Assembly (NCBI GenBank): GCA_933228675.1
Contig: OW121741.1
Span: 17,309,771 to 17,373,770 of the forward strand
Direction of reading: 5' to 3'
Length of the DNA: 64,000 nt
Source of the DNA: Stomorhina lunata
Lineage: Eukaryota > Arthropoda > Insecta > Diptera > Rhiniidae
Shown: positions 24,190 through 36,494 of the stretch, piece after piece
How the letters are laid out: every line of letters begins with the position of its first letter
Position numbering within the stretch: position 1 is the stretch's first letter
Notes under the pieces: model-generated
What the model was told of the DNA's origin: nothing
Seen by the model: only the letters and a program-made list of their open reading frames with translations
Databases searched by the model: none
Position numbers and translations under genes: made by a program

Positions 24190-24190
<1 letters not shown>
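24122..24190 (+). repeat. Fragment of a dispersed repeat also present at 63.08 kb
   Basis: About 70 bp with CGGTCAC…TTGACCATAG…CC.ATATA…AACTTACG.AAACACA closely resembles 63085-63150. It joins the CTATAG tract on the left and the AGT microsatellite on the right. Confidence 0.65.
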
Positions 24191-24671
<481 letters not shown>

Positions 24672-27600
24672 AGAATTCCCTGCACCGAAGGCCCTTTTCA
24701 AAATTTACTTCGCCATTACCTCTCCTACATACTCCCTTCAAAATACCAACACTTACAACAATACAACAACCACTAAGTATTATAAATACAACAATTGTAA
24801 GAATGTGTTGCATGTAAAGTTATGTTGAATTATGCATATGATGGCAATTTGCAAGCACAGGAATTTCAAATCCACTCTATGGCCATTGACTGAGAGTGTA
24901 AAGTGGAAAACTAGAAAAAAGGAAAATTTATAACAATTTGATATTTTTATTGTTAAGGTGAGAATAGACATTAGGTAGTAAAGTGGAAATGAAATAAATT
25001 CGAAGAGGTAAAAGAACTTTTGGTAGGGTTTCGAATTTAAGTTTAAGTTACTAAATCTATTAGCCTTTAATGAGGTCAATACAAATCGGCTTAAATGCTA
25101 TTACAGTTTAGTTAACAGCTTAGAATGCTAAATAATTTAAAATTATTTATGCTAATCCCAGTGGTTTTTAAATAATTTTATTAAATTTATTTTATTTAAT
25201 AAATTTGTATTCCCATTAAAATTTTAATGCATTATAATTTAATAAATTAGTTTTTATTTAATTTAGTTTACTATCATTTCCATCTGAACTTAATTGCAGA
25301 CTTTTATTTGAAATCTTCTTTATTAAATGAATTAATAAAATTAAATGTAATATAAATGGTATATTTTTATCATCTTCTATTTTTTTCGAATTTTTAAAAA
25401 ATAAAGAATTTGAAATTAAAAGACAAAAAAATACAAATAAAGAAAAAAGAAATACAAATAAAAATGCAAATAACTCCGAATCCGTTAAGCATATCAAAAA
25501 ATTATCTTAAAAACACTTAAATATATTTGTATTTGCTATTCCATTCTGAAATTTTCAACAAAATAGAACAATACGTTTTAAAGGTATGATAAAATTAATG
25601 GATCTTGAAAAATGGCAAATTTTATAAAAAAAATTAAAAAATAATGTAATCATAATATTTTAAATCTCGACCGTTTTTATAATTATTAGACCAAAACAAA
25701 TAAAAAAAAATATAAAGGTAATCAATTGTAACGCAAAAAGTTTAATTTTGTGGAGAAGTATTATTAAAGCTCTTGTATAGTTTTTGCCAAAAGACCAAGT
25801 AGTTCAAATTAAAGTAGATAACACTGAAAACTGAACTTGATTTTTAAATTTCCTCATTATACTTCTTTTTTTTATTTCTAAAATAATTTTTTTTAGCATA
25901 TTCCTAATTTCACACGCATCATATCTATCCTCAATCTATATAAGAAATTGACGATGTATGTATGCATCATTACCCATCTAAAAGTTGTGCCATATATAAG
26001 AGATCTATGTACTTTTGAATTTGCCCGAAAACAAACAAATCTATATTAAAAAATTTCCTTTTTCATGTGCTAAATAATGCGCATAAATTTATTTGCCAAA
26101 ATCAACGACGACAACAACAGCAACCAGAACGAAAACAAACAAATTTTTATTTCGATCTTTTTAGCATTTTACCAAATCACTTAAAATGCAAATCTATAAA
26201 ATTTGTTTTAAAAACAGAATCAAACCCCCCCTTGAAATATGTTACGATTTTTAAAATACAATTTAAATACGAGTACGTATGTTCAAATCTCAGAAAAACA
26301 AATAAATATTTCATATGTTCTGAAAAGAGAAGAAGAAGCAAAAAAAAAAAACAAATAGAGAAGCGAAAAACCAACAAGAGAACAAGCCAAACAAGGATTT
26401 GACAAATGTGTCTACAGAGTTAATAAAAAACAGATTTGTATGCATATCAAATGACACCTAGAGTGAGAGTAATGCGACTTGGTTGTTTGTGGTAGAAAGG
26501 GAGGGGAGGAGGGAACAAAATTTCTTCATATCCGCGGGTGTTAATGCGTAGTATTAGAACTAATAGTATTAGTAAGTATTTGTGTTATTATTAGAAGTGT
26601 TATTAATATTGATATTAGTATTGGGGCCAAGTCGTCGCATTCAAAGGTTTATAACATAGTAATTTACTTGTTAAAAGTATTAGTTTTAGTATTAGTATTA
26701 GTACTAGATTTTTTGACAAAAAATTTTAAGGCATCATTTTTCGAATTAGGCTGAGCTATCAGCTTCTGGTTTATAGCATTTAAACTTATAAAAAATATAA
26801 ATACCATCTTTTTATAATACTTAACTTTTGTTGACTGTTTAAAATTCATTGCACCTTTAGCCGCCCTAAAACTTTTTACAACTGTTACAATTTACCACAA
26901 GCAAAAAAAAAAAATACAGCCCAAAAACATTATAATACCTTCTTTTAAGAGTCATTATCGCGTTAAGTACCTTTTGTTTTTATGCTCCTGAAAACATTTT
27001 CGGTAAAACACCTGTTAGCCCCAAAGGGGTTTTTTTATTACATACAATTTTCAATTGGATGCTTGTTTTTGCACGTATAACATTGAATTTTAATATAATT
27101 TCAGTGAATTTTCAGTAAATTATAGAAAAAGAGAAAAATTGTATAAAAGAATATATAATATAATGTGAAAAGAATATAATAAAACTGGCAACAGAATAAC
27201 TATTTTAAACAGTTTATGTAAATTTTGCGGGTGAAAATATTTGCACCCACATATTTAAGTGGTTTTTCACGTTTTAAGAATGAAAATTATTTTTTCGCAG
27301 TTTTTTTTTTATAAATATTTAAGAAAAACATTTTAATAAATGTTGAACAGAAGATAAAACGTGTTATTACAAGGAAACTATAAAAATTCATTTTGTCCTT
27401 AAGTAATGGGAATAACCTGAGATAGGAAAATAGGCAAAATTGAATGTTTTTGAAAAATAAGTTTTTAGTCTGTAGTTTTGAGTTCTTTGAGAGGTTTTTT
27501 TCAATCTTTAGATGAAACAACCAAATTATTCATAGGATATTTCTAAATAAGTATATGTATATATTTCAAATTCCTTGTCATTTAATTTTCTACTACTTAT

Positions 27601-28502
27601 ATCCACCTGCTTAATAAATTATTTAGGTTAATTACTTTCTCCCAGTGTATTAACATAACTCCTACAATTTTCTACTTTTGTCCTTATTTTTACATATTTT
27701 ATGACTTGTTCCAAAAACACATTTTAAATACATTCCTTTTCCTTGAATAAACTTAAGAAACAAGAAGTTTTGTTACCAATTTTTTTTTCTTTTTCGTAAA
27801 AAAGTAACAAATTATTTTGAGTTTATTTTATGCATTTTGTACATGTTTAAATACAAGTGACATTTTGTTTCTTTCCCAAAAAAAGGACATTTCTTTCCAC
27901 AAAAATTTTGTTCAAGTTAATGGAAAGGATATTTGTGAATGGGTTTTTGCAGTGTAATTTGCTTTTAAGAAAAACTATGATAACAACACGTTTTGGTAGT
28001 AACAATTAGTTTGTCGAATGCATTAAAGTAAAGGTAAATTACGGTGAAGGGTAAATGAATGTACGAGTTGTCAGGAAAGTATTAAAATTGTTGTGCACGT
28101 CATTTAGATTGTTAAGTGTAATTTGAAAGAAACAGTTAAGAGCAACGATGAAATTGTGTAATTTTGTCAGATATATATGAATAGAAAATACTCATTAATT
28201 TTGAAGTGCATATTAGGCTTTTTTAGGACCAGCACTCTGGGGATGACCCTACTTATGCAATGCAATGTGCTGGTACTAGAAAAATAGGTTATGGGAGGGG
28301 GATAGGTGGAGTAGTGCTTGCGGATATTTGCTTTGAACTTTCCTATATTGCATGGTAGGATGGAGGGAAAAACAATTTTTAACAGAATTCGATACACCTG
28401 GGTTAAAAATCGATGATCTACATCCTAAAGTGCTCAGAAAATGGTAGTTTTTTTGGTATTTGGTAAATTTCAACCAATAAAGATACCTTTTTGACAAAAC
28501 CA
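24672..28502. other. AT-rich spacer, no gene identified
   Basis: Mostly unique AT-rich DNA. Notable compositional patches are a CAA/CGA-rich stretch near 26100-26145, a degenerate TAGTATTAG repeat near 26550-26710 and a G-rich run near 26500-26515. No open frame shows a domain or balanced amino-acid use. Confidence 0.55.
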
Positions 28503-28733
28503 ATAATTGAATGTAAAAGACAACTAAATCAGCTTTCATTAGAGTCATAAAAACTAAAAATCTATGCAATGATTTTTAAGTTATTGCAATTTTCTCCAGA
28601 AAATTCGAGTAATTTTCAACACGCCTAAGGATATGGAGCTAAAAATTAACTTTAGAGTACAGAAATTGCAAAGACATTTCTGTAAGACATTCCAATAAAA
28701 GCTGATTTAGTTGTCTTTTACATTCAATTATAG
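28503..28733. repeat. Inverted repeat with ~40-bp arms
   Basis: The left arm (28503-28541) reads AATAATTGAATGTAAAAGAC…CAGCTTTCATTAG and the right arm (28693-28733) is its complement with only a few differences. The arms are separated by about 150 bp. It could be a small foldback element or the remnant of one. Confidence 0.8.
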
Positions 28734-28917
28734 TTTTGGGGATAACCTCCTGAAGAGATGGCTTAACCAACCATCGAAACGCGTCGAGGAATTTGGTTTC
28801 TCCGCAAACATTTTTTGGCTTTTTATCAATAAATTGATCTGTTACATTAATAAATAAATGTAACAGGTTTGGGATCAAATGCAAATACTCTTCTTTTTGA
28901 AAAATTTTAGATAACAA
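28639..28917 (-). pseudogene. Possible coding remnant, unassigned
   Basis: A 92-codon open frame on the minus strand with more balanced residues (W, G, D, Q, R, C) than neighbouring spurious frames; for example …CGETKFLDAFRWLVKPSLQEVIPK. I do not recognise a family. Its C-terminal third overlaps the right arm of the inverted repeat at 28503-28733, and its N-terminal end touches the satellite. It may be a fragment of a mobile-element protein or a chance frame. Confidence 0.2.
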
Positions 28918-30955
28918 ATTTCTCTATAGAAAAGTTTTCGATAACAAAAATGTTTCTATAAAAATTTTTTTAAAAAAATTTCTATAGAAAAAGTTTTGAA
29001 AAAAAAAATTTCTATAGAAAAATTTTCGATAAAAAATTTTTTTATAGATATATTTTCGAAAGAAAAATGTTTATATAAAAAAACTGTTGATACAAAAATT
29101 TGTCTATAGAAAAATTTTCAATAAAAAAATTTTTCTATAGAAAAATTTTCGATAAAAAAATTTTTCTATAGAAAAATTTTCGATAAAAAAATTTTTCTAT
29201 AGAAAAATTTTCGATAAAAAAATTTTTCTATAGAAAAATTTTCGATAAAAAAAATTTTCTATAGAAAAATTTTCGATAAAAAAATTTTTCTATAGAAAAT
29301 TTTTCGATAAAAAAATTTTACTTTAGAAAATTTTTCGATAAAAAAATTTTACTTTAGAAAATTTTTCGATAAAAAAATTTTTCTATAGAAAAACTTTTGT
29401 ATTGAAAATTTTTCGATAAAAAAATTTTTCTATAGAAAAATTTTCGATAAAAAAATTTTTCTATAGAAAATTTTTCGATAAAAAAGTTTTACTTTAGAAA
29501 ATTTTTCGATAAAAAAGTTTTAATTTAGAAAATTTTTCGATAAAAAAATTTTACTTTAGAAAATTTTTCGATAAAAAAATTTTTCTATAGAAAAACTTTT
29601 GTATTGAAAATTTTTCGATAAAAAAATTTTCTATACAAAATTTTTCGATAAAAAAAATTTTCTATAGAAAATTTTCGATAAAGAAATTTTTCTATAGACA
29701 AATTTTCTATGAAAAACTTTTTCTATAGAAAAATTTTCAATAAAAAAATTTTTTTATAGAAAAATTTTTCTGCAGAAAAATTTTCGATAAAAAAAATTTT
29801 TCTATAGAAAAATTTTCGATAAAAAAATTTTTCTATAGAAAAATTTTCGATAAAAAAATTTTTCTATAGAAAAATTTTCGATAAAAAAATTTTGCTATAG
29901 AAAATTTTTCGATAAAAAAATTTTTCTATAGAAAAATTTTCGATAAAAAATTTTTCTATAGAAAAACACTTTTGTTGTTGCTTTGTTGGCGACTAAGACA
30001 AAAGTGCTATAAAGGGGGTTCAAAGAAAAATTTAAATAAACAAAAGTTTATTTTAAAGCTTGGCATGTGCAGCCGTATATTTATTAAAAAGGTTTATCAA
30101 AATTTGGGACATCAAACATTTAATTAAAAAGTTTTACTGTAGTGTATTGCACTATAGAAAATTTTTCGATAAAAAAATTTTTCTATAGAAAACTTTTCGA
30201 TAAAAAAATTTTTCTTTAGAAAATTTTTCGATAAAAAAATTTTTCTATAGAAAAACTTTTGTATTGAAAATTTTTCGATAAAAAAATTTTCTATACAAAA
30301 TTTTTCGATAAAAAAATTTTTCTATAGAAAATTTTCGATAAAAAAATTTTTCTATAGAAAAATTTTCTATAAAAAATTTTTTCTATAGAAAAATTTTCGA
30401 TAAAAAAATTTTTTTTAGAAAAATTTTTCTGCAGAAAAATTTTCGATAAAAAAAATTTTTCTATAGAAAAATTTTTGATAAAAAAATGTTTCTATAGGAA
30501 AGATTTCGGTAAAAAAAATTTTCTATGGACAACAATTTTCGATATAAAATTTTTGATAAAAATTTTTTTTTATTGAAAATTTTTCGATAAAAATTTTTCT
30601 ATACAAAATTTTTCGATAAAAAAATTTTTCTATACAAAATTTTCGATAAAAAAATTTTTCTACAGAAAATTTTCGATAAAAAAATTTTTCTATAGAAAAG
30701 TTTTTTTATTTTATTTATCTGCAGAAAAATTTTCGATAAAAAAATTTTTCTATGGAAAGTTTTTGATAAAAAAAATTTTTCTATAGAAAAAATTTCGATG
30801 AAAAAATTTTTCTATGGACAACAATTTTCGATTTAAAAATTTTTCTATAGAAAAATTTGCAATAAAAAAATTTTTCTAGAGAAAAATTTTCAATAAAAAA
30901 ATGTTTTTACAGAAAAATTTTCGATAAAAATTGTATTTATCATTTTCGATAAAAA
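28905..30955 (+). repeat. 31-bp CTATAG/CGATAAA satellite
   Basis: Tandem units of about 31 bp combine TTTTTCTATAGAAAAATTTT (palindromic) with the spacer CGATAAA. Variants with CTTTAG, CTACAG, CTGCAG or CTATAC centres are interspersed. A block near 29581-29800 is repeated at 30241-30460 with a 660-bp offset, including the distinctive CTTTTGTATTGAAAA word. An unrelated ~190-bp segment interrupts the array at 29966-30152. Confidence 0.96.
29966..30152. other. Unrelated ~190-bp segment inside the satellite
   Basis: The sequence from CACTTTTGTTGTTGC to TGTAGTGTATTGCA has none of the CTATAG pattern on either side. Its first 40 bases can fold, as CACTTTTGT (29967) is complemented by ACAAAAGTG (about 30007). 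It is probably an insertion or captured unique DNA; no target duplication is evident. Confidence 0.7.
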
Positions 30956-31930
30956 TTACTTTAGTTATAGTATACCTTTCATCAGGTACCTTTTATGAGC
31001 TACGACATTTTTGTTGTCATATTCCCAATCAATCTCTAATTTTATTTGTGGCTATAGCTCTTCTAATATATGTATTAACTAATATCTTGAATCAAGCTCT
31101 TGTCCACTTAATGTGTGGGTTTTAATTTGTAGAACAAGACTATCCTGCTTTTTACAGTTTCATTTCCTTTGTTTTTACTATTTCTATCTTAATCCCCAAT
31201 CAGTATTTTTTTAAATTTTGTTACAAATTGCCAATAACTGTTAAAAATGTTATCGTTTTTATATTTTTCCCCTTAAATTGTTTTTCTTCTTGTTTTAAAA
31301 CTTTTCTTTTTTTTTTGTAAAAAAATTTAATTGGAATTCACTATTGGCAACACATTAACGCTTGATTGCAAAAAGAAAATCAAATGATTTTGTTTGGCTG
31401 TGTAAAGTATGTAAAGTAGTTTATACATTTTTTACACATATGTGTGTACATATATGTGTACTTTTTACGGGAACAATTGTTTTTGCGAAAAGAAAAACGA
31501 AAAATAAAATTAAAATAAACGTTAGTAAAAAGGAAGCCTAGTATTGGAAAAACGCTGGCATAGAAATGAACATGAAATGGTGGCAAGTACTCTGGGAGAG
31601 TTGCTTGAATATATGTTTCTTTGTGCAACCATATATACCCGCATTTAAAGCAACCAAGTGCAAATTTTTAATGAACTTTACTTTTATTATAAAGCATTTT
31701 TGCTTTATTTTCTCGGAAAACTCTGCCTGAGTTTATGGGCTCAAAGAAAATGTATTTTTAACAGCAAAAATGTGTATCATAGTAGAAATTGAGGACGCGA
31801 GGTTGTGAAACAAAATGGTTTGAAATGAACCAGCATGCTAGATTTTATTGATTAAAGCAAGTGATGGAATATTTCAATTGAAATACTTTGATTTCCTTAC
31901 AAAAATTTTTTGCTAATAATGTGAAAATTG
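30956..31930. other. AT-rich spacer, no gene seen
   Basis: Unique-looking sequence between two satellite blocks. Open frames are short and biased. No RNA gene or motif was found. Confidence 0.55.
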
Positions 31931-31936
31931 GTTAAA

Positions 31937-33720
31937 TTTCACTAAATCTCGTTTCGTTCCAACAGATAAGTAGCAGGAATTTTTGATAAAAGTTAATTAT
32001 TTTATGTCATAATGATGCTACAATAAATATAAGTAATTTTTTTTCAAAAAAATTTTAGTGTTTCACCAAATTCCATTTTGTTCCTCATTTAAAAACGGTT
32101 CAAAATTTTGATACATGTTACTGGTAGTATCAAAAATAATGTTTTAAGATCTTAAAAATAAAATGTATTAATAATTTTAAAGATTAATTGCAGCTTCACT
32201 TAATTCCATTTCGTTCCAACTGTTTTATATGAAAATTTCATATCAATTTTAGTCTTTTAAGGCTTAATTAGCAATGAGATATATAAAATTCAAATATTAT
32301 TAAAATTTATTTTTTTGCTGTTTCACTATTTGCCATACCGTTCCCCATCCAGAAAATGGCTCGAAATATTGAAATATATTACCACTTATGTCTAGAAATA
32401 ACATTTTTATTTCTCAAAACATTTTTTGTTATCAATTTTAAATATTAATTACAGTTTCACTTAATTCCATTTCGTTCCAACTGCTTAGTTAAGAGAAAAA
32501 ACATTAAAAGTTTAGTCTAGTTTGTTTTAGTTGATAATATAATACATTTTATTAATTTAAGTTCATAATTTTTTTTGCAGTGTTTCATAGTATTCCACTT
32601 CGTTTCTTATACTGAAGGTGGCTTAAAATATTGACTATGTTAGCACTAATATCTAGAAATAACACTTTAATACCTTTGTTTGCCAGTTTGAAGAATAATT
32701 ACTGTTTCACTTAATTCCATTTCGTTCCAAGTTCTCAATTAGATGAAAAAACATTTAAAGTTTAGTCTTTTAGGACTAAGTTGGTAACAGGATACTTTTA
32801 ATTAATTTAAGTTCATAAATTTTTATATTTTTGCAGGTTTCATTACATTCTATTTCGTTTCCTATCCAGAATGTGGCTTAAAATATGGACATATATTACC
32901 ACTAAAATCTGAAAATAATATTTTTATAAATAAAGACATTTTTTGTTCAAAATTTTAAAGATTTATAACAGTTTCACGTAATTCTATTTCGTTCCAATTA
33001 CTTAGTTAATCTAAGTATCTTTTTTAAATTTAGTCTTCCTAAACTTAGGTGGTATTGAGATACATATAATTAATTAAAGGTTATAAATTTAAAATTTTTC
33101 TACTGTTTCACCAAATTCCATATCGTTCCTCCGTAGAACTCAAATGTTTTACTGTAGACGTTTGAGGGTAATGTTTTAACACTCAACATTTATAAAACAT
33201 GTCAGTGTTTCACTGAATTTCATGTCAGTGTTTCACTAAATTCCATTTCGTTTCAAATAATTATTTGTTAAAAATTGTAACCAAACAAATTTATATTAAG
33301 CCAAAGATGGTTAAAATTTTACAAAGCAATTTTCTTATGTCAATTTCATTAGCTTATGCGTGTTTCACCAAATTCCATTTCATTTCCCATTCACAAAGGG
33401 GCTCAGAATGTTTGAATATCTTAAGCTTGATTTCTGGGATTATTGTTTTAATACTAGAAAATAATTCTTAGTTGAGAATTTCAACGAGTTTCACTATATT
33501 CCATTTCGTTCCAACTCTTTAATGATTTTAAATTCTTTTTTTTAACCATAAATTGGTTAAGATATACTTGTTATTAAGGAAAACTATTAAGTTTTTATGT
33601 TTTTCACTTCATTCCATTTCGCTTCACCTTCAGAATTTAGTTGAAAAAGTTAATTTAAAAAAATTGTTTAAATCTCTGATATTTTTGTACATATTTTAAC
33701 AAAATAATTTTGTCTTTACT
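31937..33720 (+). repeat. ~130-bp box satellite, A/B dimer section
   Basis: A 24-bp box (consensus TTTCAC..AATTCC followed by ATTTCGTTCC) recurs at about 31937, 32061, 32194, 32321, 32455, 32583, 32705, 32838, 32972, 33106, 33231, 33363, 33489 and 33602 (an extra partial box lies at 33208). The DNA between boxes is much more diverged. Monomers alternate strictly: type A continues TTCCAACT-like, type B continues with a CC.TCCAGAA…GGCT.AAAATATTGA segment. Like-to-like spacing is about 250-268 bp, so the true unit is a dimer. Confidence 0.92.
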
Positions 33721-35260
33721 TTGCTTCACCAAATTCCATATCGTGCCTTGTTGAATAATATCTCATCTAATGATGAAATTGACTTTACAATTAATATTTT
33801 TTTTTTGTTTTTCTTGTGTGTTGGACTGAATTCATTTTGCTTCTCTACTTTAATTTCTTTATTTTCAGAAAAATTGTTAAAGTTTCTGATGTTTTTTATA
33901 CATTTTTACAAAATCAATTTAGTTTTGGCATGTTTCACTTAATTCCATATCGTTCCTTTTTGAACAAAATCAAAACAAAACTGTAATATTTGTCATGAAC
34001 TAAATTCTAACAAAAATTCTTGCTAAATATAGTTTTTTATGTAATCTTCATTCCATTTCGTTCCTCTTTTTCAATTGGTATGATTTTGACAAAATTGTTA
34101 AAATCTTTAATGTTTTGATATTTTTGTACATATATTAACAAAATTATTTTGTCGCTTGCTTATTAAAACCATTTCCAAATCGTTCCTTATTGAATAATTT
34201 ATAAGCTAATGATGAAATTGGCTTCAAAATTTATGATTTTTCTTATGTCTTGGACTGAATTCTAATAAAAATTTTAATTACAATATAGTTTTTCATTTGT
34301 TTTATTTTATTCCATTTTGTTCCTCTGCTTCAATTTCTATAATTTCAGCTAATTTCTTTATGTTTCTGATGTTTTTCTTTTTTATATATTTAAACAAAAT
34401 CATTTCAGTCTTAGCATGTTTCGCTTGATTCCATATCGTTCCTTGATGAATAAAACCGATTGCTGTAATTTTTTTTTATATTTTTGTATATATTTTAACA
34501 AAATCATTTTGTCTTTAACATGTTTTACCCATTTCCTTTCTTATTTAAATTTAGTTTTTCATATGTTTTATTTCATTACATTTTGTTTCTTTGCTTAAAT
34601 TTCTATAATTTTAGCAAAATCATTTATATTTCTGATGTTTTTTTATGTATTTTATATATTTGAACAGAATTATTTAGATTTTGACATGTTTCACCTAATT
34701 CCATGTCGTTCCTTGTTGAACAAAATCGAAACAAATGAAAAAAATTAGAAAGGATAATTGTTTTTCGATTTTCTTGTGTCATGTACAAAATTCTGACAAA
34801 CATTTTTATTAAATATAGTCTTTTATACGTTTTTTTTTTTTCATTCCATTTCGTTTCTCTATATGAATTGGTATTATTTTGGCAAGATTTTTTAAATTTC
34901 TGATGTAATTTTGACATTTTTTGTTTTATTTTTAACAAAATCATTTCATGCTTAGCCTGTTTTACCCAATCCCATAACGTTCCTTGTTGAACAGGATTGA
35001 AACAAATGATGATATTTACTTCAATATTAATGTTTTTTTTATTTTTCTTATGCCATTAACCAAATTCTAACAAAAATTCTTGAAAAAAAACTATAGCTTT
35101 TCATATGTTTCAATTCATTCCATTTCGTTCCTCTGCTTCTATTAAGTCAATTTTAGCAAAATTTTAAACATTTCTCATATATTTTTTATTTTTGTATATA
35201 TTCTACTAAAAATATTGTTTTTTCCGTGTTTCACCCAATTCCAATTCGTTCCTTTTTAAA
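33721..35260 (+). repeat. ~130-bp box satellite, C/D dimer section
   Basis: The same box continues at about 33724, 33933, 34050, 34171, 34300, 34417, 34565, 34688, 34843, 34958, 35107 and 35227, but the companion sequences change. Type C continues TTGTTGAA(C/T)AAAATCGAAAC and type D continues CTCTGCTTCAATT…TTTTAGCAAAAT. Like-to-like spacing is again about 240-278 bp. D copies often lose the first part of the box. The last box is at 35227-35250, after which the pattern stops. Confidence 0.88.
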
Positions 35261-36494
35261 AAATTTTGCAAATTTTTTAAATTTTTTTCGAAAAATTATG
35301 TTTTCTGTTTTAAATTCAAAGCAATTAAATTTAAATATCAACCTTTGGACAAACAACCTGGTGTTATTATTTTTTCAGATTTATTTATCTCTCTTTTTTT
35401 ATTATTTATTTACAAAACAGAAAAGGGAAAACAATTAATGAAAAAGGACACCAAAATATATAACAAAAAGTGTTTATCACTTTTATGGTCTTTGGGATAA
35501 GGACACAGAACTCACATATACAAACTTACATTTGCGTTTTTTTTTTTTGTTTTGGCTATTGAAGACAATAAAAGTTAAAATCTCTCAAATTTACAGACAT
35601 GGTCACAGATACATGTAAACATGTGTATACGTATACATGCAAATAACAAGTGTAAAATGGCCAAAAGAAAAATAACGCAAACAGTCGGAGCTTTAAAAAG
35701 CCAAAAAAAGAACAAATAGAAAAAAATGAGAAACACAAAATCATAAAAGACCCAAGGGTACATTAATGGTCATGATAATGGTTACGATTATGATACAAAA
35801 TTTACATATTTTGGCGATTATTTTATTTTGCTGGTCTTTTTTGTTCCCTTTTATTTGTATACACTTGTATTTATTTATATAGAAATGTTCTAAAAAATGT
35901 TATTTTAAACCTGTCCGCTAATATCGAGTACTTAATAACTACTTAGTTAAATAAACCTAAAATTGGCTGTTTAAGACAGAGTAAAACATTCCTTAAATTT
36001 TACAATTAACTGAAATATTAAAAAATTTTCAGTTTTTTTTTTCGAGATATCTTATGAGCTTCCTTTTTTTAGTTTTCTTATTTCAGAGTAAGAAAATTTC
36101 ATTTAAAATTTTATATTGTTTATTTTTAAATCTCATCTATCCGACCTTTGATTTTCTTGTCTTTATTTTGTCTGTCTTCCCCGGCAAGTTTTCATTTTCT
36201 TACACCACTTAAGCTGCTGTTGCTGCCGCCTGCAGTTTTTGTGGGACAAATAAATTTTTCTATCTTGAAAATATTTACTTAATATTTCTATTATCATCTG
36301 TCCCTTGAGTAACATAAACAATATTTGTTGTTTTCTTTTTTGAGATTTTTTCTCTCGAGCTGACTCAACATATAAACACCCACTTGGTCTTTGCTTTATT
36401 TTAGATATGATTTAATGGAAAAAATGGCATATTTTGCTCAAGAAGTCATTTGCCTATAATCTAAACTATTCTGGCTATTTGTAGTAAAACTATG
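35261..36494. other. AT-rich spacer, no gene seen
   Basis: Unique-looking DNA with a short GC-richer patch (GCTGCTGTTGCTGCCGCCTG near 36211-36230). No coding domain, RNA gene or tandem repeat was recognised. Confidence 0.55.

Noticed and set aside
26067..26402. 111-codon plus-strand frame
   Set aside because: Lys/Arg/Gln/Asn-rich low-complexity translation of A-rich DNA with no domain.
34624..34944. 106-codon minus-strand frame
   Set aside because: It lies wholly within the box satellite; its NDMELGET-like words are the translated box.
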